Source: Pseudorasbora parva
Lineage: Eukaryota; Chordata; Actinopteri; Cypriniformes; Gobionidae
DNA: 64,000 nucleotides
Assembly (NCBI RefSeq): GCF_024679245.1
Contig: NC_090187.1
Coordinates: 25,396,495 to 25,460,494, forward strand
Direction: 5' to 3'
In this document: positions 13,185-25,100 of the stretch, piece by piece
Layout: each line of letters begins with the position of its first letter
Numbering within the stretch: position 1 is the stretch's first letter
The notes under the pieces: model-generated
Database searches by the model: none
What the model was told of the DNA's origin: nothing
What the model saw: only the letters and a program-made list of their open reading frames with translations
Program-made: the position numbers and the translations under genes

Positions 13185-16100
13185 GTAGGTAGGTAGGTAG
13201 GTAGGTAGGTAGGTAGGTAGGTAGGTAGGTAGGTAGGTAGGTAGGTAGGTAGGTAGGTAGGTAGGTAGGTAGATGATTGATTGATTGCGCCCCCCTCATT
13301 TTTAGATGAGACCCCTCAAAAATAGAATTATGGCTAGCTACGCCACTGTCTTAAGCCAGAGGCTAATTTGTGCTGCTCTCGGTAGATTGCGTTGGTCATT
13401 ATGCAAATGATCCGGCTGCGTCTGTGTTCTTTAATTTGCGTGTCGTCAGTAGATCACATGCAGAACTTTCCACTCCCATCTGTGCTTTTATGGGATTGTC
13501 AGCTCTCGCTAATTTGCCCCCTTTTAGTAAATCTGGCTCTTAGTGTGAACATTGATGTTCTGTTAAAAAAGGGTGGAAAATAGCATATATTTATAGTATG
13601 GGCCATCATATTGGTTATTAACGTAACATAACAATATGCATTGCTTATCAAAATCAGGCAAAATTTTAATTCATGTATAGTTTTCTCCGAGTAGCGAGTC
13701 TGATATGGTGAGCATATGGAGTAACATGATGTTGTTCTTGTAGCTTGCCTCAGAGTCTTTGTCATGGACGGACCGGCTGCCAGGATATTGCATCAACATA
13801 TCCTCTATCCTCCTTATGGTGGGTACCTTTCCTAATAAGAGCCTTTCCTAAGTGTCTCATTACTGTTTTTATATTGTCAAAATTCTTATTTATCTGTTTT
13901 CTCAGGTAGGGGTCACATTCTCTGCAGTGTCTGGAGTGATTCTCTACCGCATCATTGTGTTTGCTGTTATGTCAATGAACCCTGATCACGAGGCCAAGGC
14001 TAATGTGCGTGTTACCGTGACAACCACTGCTGTCATCATCAACTTACTGGTGGTTCTGGTGCTGGATGAGATCTACGGTGCTATAGCGGCCTGGATTACA
14101 GAGCTTGGTGTGTGTGTATATGTGTGTGTGTTTGCACAACAACAATATAAAAACATGTTGCATTTGAAAAAAAAAATCTACTGATTCTAAAAAGGATAAA
14201 ATTATGCATTGCCGATGATGATTACTATAAATATATGATGTTAATGATGCACTTGCAGAGATTCCAAAGACTGAAGCGACATTTGAGGAGCATGTGATCT
14301 TGAAAGCTTTTTTGCTGAAGAGCATGAATTCATTTGCACCTGTCTTCTATGTGGCCTTCTTTAAGGGCAGGTAAAATGGCATCCCATTAGCATCCCACCC
14401 AAACTAATGTGACATTCTGTCTCTGTTGTGAGCTATGATAATTGGATTATTATAATGTACTTACTTACTGTTTGTCATGTCCAGTGGGTTGCAGTGTTGT
14501 GTGTGCTTACTGTAGTATTGTGTTAATTGTATATTGTAGTGTTTGTTTTACTGTAGTGTTGTGTGTTTATACTGTATTCTGTAGTCTTGTGTCTGTCCTG
14601 TGTAATGCATTGTTGAGAATGTTTACATTGTACATATCACTGCAGTGAGCATTTGTTTCATAATAACATTTTATATAGAGAAATCATACAATTTTATTTA
14701 GATTTTTGACAATATATATATATATGTCCTGCTCTTTTAAGATAATTATTGTATATGAGTCTCATGCTGTGCATTTAAATTAAATCTTTTTTTAATCAAA
14801 ATTATTTTTATAATATTAATATTTATTATATATTAATATAATATTAACATATTTTATTAATAAATTTCCAGCTGTGAATTACAGTTCTATAACAACTTAT
14901 TTTGTGGTGTCTGTGTGTTACATGTTGTGTTTTATGTCTATATAGTGTTTGAGTTGTAGTGCACAGTGTAGTTTGTCGTCGTGTAGTGTGTGTGGCATTA
15001 GTGTCTAAAACCAAAATGCTGAATTTCTGGGTTTGCATAGTTTAATCCAGAGAACATTTTAAAACATCTATCATAACTCTGGTGTGCTAATTTAGGTTTG
15101 CCGGTCGTCCTGGTGACTATGTTTATGTCTTTAAGGATTTCCGCATGGAAGAGGTAATCATTAAAACAACAATATATTTGACTTCAGTGTTTTAGCGTAA
15201 CATAACTAACTATTTGCATATACATGTGTTTTTGGTCTAGTGTTCTCCAGGTGGCTGTCTTATTGAAGTGTGTATTCAGCTGGGAATCATTATGCTGGGG
15301 AAGCAGCTTATTCAGAATAATGTGTTTGAAATTGCCATTCCGTAAGTGTTTTACACACACATACTGCACACAAACACAAAGTCTTCCCTGTGGCTCATTT
15401 TCTTTGATTCCGCAATGTCCTGTTAAAGGAAGCCCCTGGAGTCTCTTGTTAAATTAAATTTTAATTCTCAAAACTGTTTAACATTACCAAAGCAGTGAAT
15501 ATTGAGTACAGGAGGAAGTGTTGGTTTAAAATGACACAGCTTAGGTGGCATTCTGCTTGACATTACAGGAAGCTGAAGAAGATGTATCGCACGTACAAGG
15601 AGGAGAAAGATGGATCTGCAGATGAGGAGGACAAAGACTCCAAACGAGAGCCGCAGCGCTGGGATTTGGACTATGATCTGGAGCCATATGAGGGTTTAAG
15701 CCCAGAGTACATGGAGATGGGTGAGTACCACATGCTCGAACTTCGCTGGAACCACATGATCGCTTTCATTATTTTACTTGTTTTAAATGCTGTGCATCCT
15801 AGAGATATTAAGCAGCATGTCTTGTGCTTGGTACATAGCTAATGACATTGTTGTCGCTCAAAGTCAACCAAAAGAAAAAATAATTATACACATTCCTTTA
15901 TAGTTGCCACACAATGCAGTTTAGTTGGCTTTGTCAGTGTTTGTTTTGAGGTCACATCATCATAATGTACCTCTACTCTGGGCGCTACTGTCCAATCAGA
16001 CTTAACATTGTTTTTACTCTGAATTGTCACATAGCTGTTAGTAGCCTGGACAACCAAGGCCGGAGACACACTGCAAGCATGGCGTGAGCGTGGTGTTTCT

Positions 16101-19100
16101 GTTGCGTGTCAGCCGCGCTTTCTCTCTTTGCACACCAGAAGTGTGTCTCACATGGCGCTGCTGCTGCTATTGATGTACAGGGAAGACCTATACTTCATGT
16201 TAAATATAAATATATGTAGCCTACCGATACAGCAAAACAACGTCGGCAGTAGCCTATTGACCATACTTATCTAAGGTATTTATTGGCTAAATAGGCTACA
16301 GAATATTTCATTCTGTATTGACAGGTGCAATATTTCAAAATCGATAATTGTTGTTTTTTATTATTAAAATTATGATGAATTGAGAAATCAACTTCCCCTT
16401 GAGCCTTTGATATATAAAAGATCATGTTAATATAAGAATATCCTGTAAGTTTCAGAGCTGAAAACTTCCTTGTTAGTCAAAGAAAAGCTTTTATAGACAC
16501 CAGCCTCAGCAAACGGTCCTGTGCTTCATTCTTACATCATTGCGCGACGAAACACTGCCTATACAGTGCGTCTAATCCAGTAGCCTCGTCCACCGACTCA
16601 TGGAGGGCTCGTGCTAGCAGGTCAACAACAATAAACATGCAGAGGAAGATAGCAAGATATTGCGCTATTCCTGGTTGTGGAAGAACACAGTCGCTGCATA
16701 AGCTTCCTTCGGATCCTAATATTAGGAATGAGTGGTTGAACTTTATTTTAAAGCTCACGTGGGGAAGACATGTTCACTTCATTTCACTGCGGGATCATGG
16801 GGAAGACATGTTCACTTCATTTCACTGCAGAATCGTTTGTAAACTTATCTCCGGTCGATGCTGGATTTGGATCCGACAGAAATGGTGCAACACACTGATG
16901 TGAGTAAAACGTGTTTTATATGTGAAAGTATTGCATTGTTATAGATCGTTTTGCTTGTCTCTCTCTATCTCAAGTTGACATCTGAAGGGTGGCGCTTATA
17001 TCGTCCGATCTTGCGGGCTATGTGTAATATAAAAATAATAGTCCAATTAATCGCAGGTGGAGGAAAAATACATAAATCATAGTGTTTGTTTGATAAAGAC
17101 GTTTACGAGCCCTGTGATTGAGAAAATCATTCCGGTAGCTGCTTCTCCCTCAAAAATAGGCATCTCTTCTATTTCTAGCATGCATGCGTTTTCCTCAAGC
17201 CGTGGTTGTCACGCAGGCAGTGTGCAAGCTCCAACCTGCTAACATGGGAGACGAAAATAAAAATGAACATGCGACGCAGCCGAGACGCTCACGCCACGCT
17301 TGCAGTGTGTCCCCACCTAAGGGTGTGTTCACACAGTTCAGTTTGCTTGCTTTGTTTGGTCTGGACCAATTTTTTTTTTATCCCTGGTCTGCTTAGCAGT
17401 CACATTTTACTTATGTTTTAACACTTAACCTATAGGCATTGGAATATGTTCACAACCTGATTGGTTGGCTTTTATTACGTATATTTGTCAGCGTAACTTA
17501 CCGAACATCCAAAACAATACTGTGCTGGGCTAAATTCCCTCTTGTATGTGCGTAGCCTACTTATGGTATTTTGACCAGCTGAGAACTCATGAAGAGCTTA
17601 TAAAATTTGTAAAGGAGTTAAAACAGCAGCAGGAATCCCTTGGTCACACTCACACAAACAAAGGTATACTGCAAGGAGACGTGGTTCTGATGCCTGTACC
17701 GAACTGTGATGGGCAACATTGCGATTTAAACAGGCATGCTTGAGTATTCTGTCCACTTCAGCATTGTGTCCTTCAAGACACTAACAGAGCAATCGCACCA
17801 GGGTTTGTTTTAGTCTAACCAAACATGCCAAGTATGAACACACAATAAGAAGCTTAGTCTAAATTTTTATTAAAAATATATTGCTAGAGTAACTGCTTTT
17901 ATTTATTAACATTTTAATTGGTTTAAAAATAGACAGCTTTAAACTAAAGACTTCTTCACACTACAGCAATGTTGTTAAAAATTTTAAAAAAATGTAATGT
18001 GTAAATTGATCTATTTTGATTGCAACAAACATTTGCATGCTATCACACTGTGAAAACACTGCCCAACCAATAAGATCTGCAGTTTCAGTCACATGCCCAG
18101 AGCTGCTGCTGTTAAAAAAAGATGATTAAGGGAATTATTTTGCTAATGCCAGGTACACACAGCACGATTTTTAAAGTCGTCAGATTGCTGTTTTTCTCAC
18201 ACCACACAACTGTCTGGGGAACCATTTAACTGCTGTACAATGATAGCCCGCAAGAAGCTTGCGATTTCAAGTTGTCTGTGCAAAAAACAAGAATATGAAG
18301 GAGTGGTTGCTTGAAAAAGCCATACTTGCTGATGTTCTCCCCCTGAACTTTCCCTTGCCCTGTATTTTGCTCTTTCATTAGCTGTAGGTCGTCGCAAATG
18401 TTATTTCAGGCAAAACTAATTTTACACTGCAGGACTCTGTGCCATAAAAAGGTTCAGATATTTAGAATGCTAAATAGCTCACAGGATTAGTGACGCAATG
18501 ACGCTAAGGTTGGTTCTCTCAGGTTGAGTCTTTGATCAAACACCAATGAATGAGCACTGATTTGCCTCTGATTTTCGGGTACTTGTCTGCAGTTTCCACA
18601 AAACTGTCGGTGAGTGCAATCGTGCAGTGTACCCACCATAAGCAACCATGGGTGCGTCTCAATCAGCCTCCTAGTTCAGTAGTCAGGGCACTGATCAGGA
18701 AGTCAGCCCGTTTACTTGTGTCCTGAGCAGTATCCGGACTACTGAACTAGGAAGCTGATTGAGACACACCCCATGAATAGCAGAGGAAGAATCCAGAACA
18801 GGTGTTCTGTCAAAGTCTGTTCCCATTGTTTTCCCTTAGGTTAGTATTTCCTGTTATGCCGCCACGCACACTGCTCATTGAACTGTTGGATGGATCTTAA
18901 CCAGTATCAGCTTGATAAATATTAGAACCTTACTGTATAAGAAACATGGGGGGCAGAATCCGATGGCGAGTACTCCAGCTTTTGAAATCCATTCCCCCAT
19001 TTTCATAGTGAGAGATGTTGGCTTAGAAGTTGTTGCTTCTGCCCTGTATAGGGATCGATCTGCACATTTTCATTCAGCCAGTCTGTTTTTTTATGCATTA

Positions 19101-22100
19101 GTCTGAACAGTCAATTTGCATACAAAAAACAAACCCATTTGTGTTGGTGTAAATAGGCCTTAAGCTTTGTGATACTCAAGGAATGATCATGGTGGATGGG
19201 AGACCATAGACTCAACTTGATAGAGGAGAAACAGTATCAAGTTGATAAGGTCCATGACAGATGTAAATAAATGTAAATCAGATTAACTCTGTAGTTGGTT
19301 AACAGGTAGAGTGGCACGAAGCGGATTCTGTGTGTCAATGACTACTGCAAGCATATGCAGTGAAGACCAACATTTTAATTTCATTCTTCAGGTGTGTGAT
19401 AGTGTGTGAGTACTGCATTGAGTTATTTTTTAGGCTTATTGCTCTGAATAACTCTTTTTAACTTCAAGCATGTGTCTAGCTTATTCTCATTCATGTATAT
19501 TTCTTTAGCACTGTAATGTGCCAATAATTTTTAGCAGTGCCCTGCTGTCGCACATTGATGAAACTCAGGAAATGCAGCTCTTGTTATCTTTTTTCCCGCC
19601 ATTCAAGGAATTTTACGGCGTTTTCACTGTATATGGTATGTGGTAGGTAGTGCTGTGAAACATCTTCTGAAAGAGTACTGAATATCCGGATCAAAGCATA
19701 CCATGCCATATCATAAATATCGTAAAATAATGCGATCATCAACATTAAACATCATATAAATGAAAACTGCCTAATGTTACCGAATTAAATGTCGGCCCAG
19801 GAGAAGATAAAGGACTGTGAAGCTTTTGGGGTGTTGGACTCGATCTATTACATCTATGTTTTGATCACCGCTGTGAATCCGATCCAGACATAGTATTTGA
19901 CAAAAAACATGATTTTCTCTTCTTTTTGCTCAAACTGTTGCTTTTTAGTTTTTTGTATATCACATTCAAATGTTGATAAAAAAAAGAATGCTTTTTTTGC
20001 ATGTTCAGATATTCATACAACAAAATATTCTTAAAGTACTGGTACTAGTAAAATGAGAAATCACATATTTTAAGGGTATTGCGATACCTTTTTAGTGGCG
20101 GTATATTTTGCAACACTATACCTGATAAGTAGCCTGACAAGCCAGACCCACATCAAGATGTTTGGTCTGGAAACTCACCATTGAGAGGGCTCAATCCGAG
20201 GGGTGGGATAAACGGTTGTCTTTTTAAACTCCCTCTGCACGCGATAGGATAGCGCTACAACCAACCAGAGCAACGAAGGTGAAGCAGAGCTAGTTGACAG
20301 AATAAACTCAGAAAAACTCAGAACACATCTTCCCTTCTTAAGAATGACTTCAGTGCCGTTCTTTGTTCTTTTCTCAGAGAAAAGCTTAACTCCAAGTCTT
20401 CCAGAGTCGTGGTCAAAACTGACTCGAAAGACCGCCGTTCGCCAGTTTCTGTGTTTACTAGTAGCACACAAGCGCAACTCGGCCGTCATTATTTTAAGCC
20501 CCGCCCACCGACTCTATACATGATGTGACTGGCCCGACCAGACTTTGGCGTTTACAGCTCAGAAGTGTATTTAGAGTTGCCAGACGATACTCGCGGGCAG
20601 ATTAGATTTGCTGCCGCTAGGGTGCGTCTAGATTTCTAGGCTACCTGACAATTTTCCATTGCTTTACTTTCTGCCAAAATGTAGCTTTGGTTAAAAAAAG
20701 AAAAAAGCTTTTGAATCTTGATGCATCTAGAAATAAATACCTTCGGGCTGTAACAGAGAATCTGGCAGTGGTCAGAAACCGTTTGTAACAAAGAGAGAGG
20801 AATATTACATGTATTGTAATATTACAATATTACCCCCCACCCCCACCACCACCACCACTTCTGCAAGGCAAAATATGTTACTTATACTTTACACACTAGT
20901 CACACAGCTGTATGGGAAGCCATAGTGGCACAATGATTACCAAGAAATCTAAAAATGTTGTATGCCAACACTTGCTCTATACTTACTATTATTAGTTCAT
21001 TAGAAGAGATTTAGCGATGGTGTTTGAAGATGCCTTTGATGACTTTGAGGAAACCGGTTTGATTAAGGACATGGATCATTGATGTATGTGTTTGTTTGTC
21101 TGCAGTTATTCAGTATGGATTTGTCACACTCTTTGTGGCCTCCTTCCCGCTGGCACCGGTCTTCGCTCTGCTTAATAACATCATTGAAATCCGACTAGAT
21201 GCGGCAAAATTCGTCACTGAAATACGCCGACCTGATGCAGTCAGTGCTAAAGAGATTGGTATGTAATGTAGCAGTAAATATGTACAGACTTACTCATGGT
21301 TACACTTAATATGACTGTTATTCATTCTACTTCACACTGATGCAAATGTATCTTTCTTTTCACAGGCATATGGTACAACATCTTGAGCGGAATCAGCAAG
21401 TTTGCTGTCATTACAAATGTGAGTGTTAAGACAGAGATACAGAGATTGTGACTGATGGTGAATAAAATTATATTTAGTTGCTGGTGGTGTTTAATATGAT
21501 TTATTTCATTGCATGCATAGATTTTAAGGTGCTTTTCCTCTTTCTATCTTTATTCCCTCAAGGCATTTGTGATCTCCTTTACATCGGAGTTCATTCCTCG
21601 GATGGTGTATCAGTATTTGTACAGTGAGACAGGCACCATGCATGGTTTTACCAACCACACACTGGCTTATTTCAATACAGGCAACTTTACACCTGGTACT
21701 GCCCCGCATGACACAGATTTTGATAGACAACTCCGTATTTGCAGGTACGCACAACACATTTACATTTACATTTAATCATTTAGCAGACACTTTTATCCAA
21801 AGCGACTTACAAAAAAGGGGAGAGCAATAGAAGCAACGAAACAAACAAGGCCAACAACCTGTAAGAGCTGTAAGAAGTCTCAATTAATTAGCACATTACA
21901 CAAGGTTTTTTTTATTTATTTTTTTATTTTTTTATAGCCATCTACAATAGCCATCTACAATAGCCACCTACAACAAAAACTCACGTACGCAAAATACAGA
22001 ACACTGGATTTTGATAGCCATGATGATAATCCAACACACATGCACACACATCCTCATGTGAACTCTACACACCTATATTACCTGATATCGTTCTCTCTCC

Positions 22101-25100
22101 TCAACGTTTCCTCATCTTCATAGGTACAAAGACTATCGAGATCCACCATGGTCTCCCGAGTCTTACCAGCTTTCTAAGCAGTACTGGTCTGTGCTTGCTG
22201 CACGCCTGGCTTTTGTTATTTTTTTCCAGGTCAGTTTTTGCTACTGCTTTTATTGTTTTTCAAGGAATATTGTGGGTTAAATACAACTTAAGCTTTCTCT
22301 ACGATGAAAAAAAAGTAGTCTTGCCTGTGCAAAATTTTTTAACGAATGTCATGGTCATGTCATCCTGATATCTTTTACATGATATCCATGCGATGATACC
22401 AGGAAGAGCCATGATATAAGTATCCCTAAAGCTTTTGCACGTGTTCATATGTCCATATAATCTTTGCATGATAAAGGTAAACAGATTTAGCTTTCTGTTC
22501 GCAATGAGGGGACTCAAGCTGTCTAATATACCCCTTTTGAACTACTGATAGGAGATTAAAATAAAGCTGAAGTATTAAAAATATAGGTGGACAAAAACAG
22601 CAGTGGCCTATTTACCCGTGATTGACAGATGGACATGATTATTTTAAAATTCCATATGCACATGGACAAATACCAGCTAATAGTATTTTTAAAAAATAAT
22701 GTTAAAGTGTTAACTTTCTTTGTTATTGTCTTATGATAAAAATGCTTTTATTAGCTTATTAATATTACTAAAATGCCATATGATTTTTAATGAATAGAAT
22801 TTTCTGATGATAATATGCACATTAACATAAATGTGTCAAACTCTAACAGACCAAATTTGGCAAAATGTTCAGTTTTTTTTTATTTTTATGTATAAACAAT
22901 TAGTAATTACTTCGTATTCTAATAAGACCCCATTGATATGCATTATACAAACAACTATTGGAGTTAAAAATCTTATTTTGTGTTTATGTAACAACTACTT
23001 CTTGGATGCCCTGGGGGTAAGCAGAAAAACACCAAATTTTCATTTTGGGGTGAACTATCCCTGCGAAACACAGATGATTAAGAATAAAGGCATCATTGTT
23101 TTATGCATAAGACATACAAGGGCAACCTCCTTTATTCTTAAACGTTTGTGTTTTGTAATTAACAAGCACTGAGCTGTTGTTACATATTGACTTCACCCTA
23201 GGCTGGACGATTGTGTATAGAGATTTTTCAATATTTTCTTTCTGTGTATTTCATAACGTCTGTGCTTATGAAGAAATATAATATACATTGTCCTTTCTGT
23301 TTCTGTGTACACAGTTTTTACAGCAAAGCATCAAAGCCATCACTGTATGGTGATTGATTGTTTTGCACTACCGCCTTAAACTTGAGATTGCGAGCAATGC
23401 TTTTGGGGTGAGGCATATGACGCTTCATCGATAGCGCGCGCAGAGAAAGCGCACGAATACTCCTCTTGCTCTTGAACGGACAAATACACATAAAAGTATG
23501 GCAAAATAGCCATCTTGGCGAATATAATAGTAAACACAGCCTGCTATGTGTTAACTGATGTAAATGGATGTGTGTTAATATATTGGATTCAATATATTGC
23601 ATTCAGCCTTAAAGTGTCAGCAGCCTAAAATAGCCTGCCTGCTTTCTGTGTCATTAAAGGGTTAGTTCACCCAAAAATGAAATTTATGTCATTAATGAAT
23701 CACCCTAATGTTGTTCCACACCCGTAAGACCTCCGTTCATCTTCATAACACAGTTTAAGATATTTTATATTTTAGTCCAAGAGCGTATACAAGTGTAAGC
23801 ACACTATACTGTCCATGTCCAGAAAGGGAATACAAACATCATCAAAGTAGTCCATATGTGACATCAGTTACCGTAAATCCTCCAATATATGCCCGGGCCT
23901 TTATTTTACTCGAGCGCATCGTGGTCCAGGCCTTTATTGAAAGGATGCCAGAATTAGAGGCAGGCCTCAATTTCTATTTGAGCAAATCAAACTACCAGTA
24001 GAATGAATAAAAATGAGATTTTGCATCTATTTCAACCTATAAAATACTAGGTTCATTTATTAAAAACGTACAGTTAGCATAACATTAGGGTATGCATACA
24101 GAACATTAACGACAAATACCGGTAATTCAGGCTAAATTCCAGTGTAGAAATATGGTAACAAATAAGTAGCAAACATAGGCTACCAGAAGTGCATTGTAAA
24201 CACTTAACCATACACAGTGATAATTAGGTTATTGATTCATTACAAAAGGCAACAGACACCTTACCGCTCCAAAGTTTAACCATTCCTGTCTCGTTTGGTT
24301 TGAAGTATAAAAAAACCCCTCCAATTCTGTTTAATCCTCGTCCTCCTCAGTTTCCTCCTCCTCTTCATCTCTCCCTGCAAAGTCCTCATCACTCGCGCCA
24401 GCCTCTACAAGTTCATTATTGTACAGCTCCTCTTCTTCCTCCTCATGTTCCACTGCGCGTCTGTCATCCTCGCGCAGAAAAAGTCTTAACCTTACTTGCG
24501 GCCTGATGGATGGGTTCTCTCCCAAGTCAACGCGATTTTTTTTAAGGTCCTTTTTATAGAATTTTGCATCGCTGCTGTTTCTCTCATACAACTGCAAATT
24601 ACAGGCTAAGTAAATAGGTTAACACACTTCATGAAGTCACGGGCGCGAGCCGCGTCACATACACGAGACAGCCTATTGCCTTAACACAGCTGTCAATCAA
24701 ACATCATGCAAAAAAAAAAAAAAAATAGACTGTAAAAAACTATTTTTATTTATTCCAGTATTTGAGATGATTTTGTAATTAATTTAAAATCATTTAAACA
24801 GCTGTTAATTAACAAATATTATTATATTTGTATAATAAACTGAGGGGTCTGTCATCTTAGTGGGCAGGCCTTTGCCCGTCAGCCCCGTCCGCTGGCTACG
24901 CCCCTGATGTTGGGGCCCATCCAGAAAAACGTTGGTTCTAATAATAGCCCCGGCCGCTATTAGAGACCGGCCTTTATTTACCTTCGGTGACAGCGAGACC
25001 GGCCAATGTTGGAGACCCGGCCGCTAATGGAATACAGGCCAATATTAGAAGATTTACGGTAGTTAATTAGAATCTCTTATATATCTCATCGAAAATACAT

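Noticed and set aside
12976..13299. Long open frame of repeating YLSI/YLPT
   Set aside because: It is only the translation of the tetranucleotide array; the frames at 43305-43577 and 45509-45757 are the same artefact.
24300..24506. Proline-rich plus-strand frame
   Set aside because: It is the complement of the Glu/Asp-rich frame on the minus strand; low complexity only.
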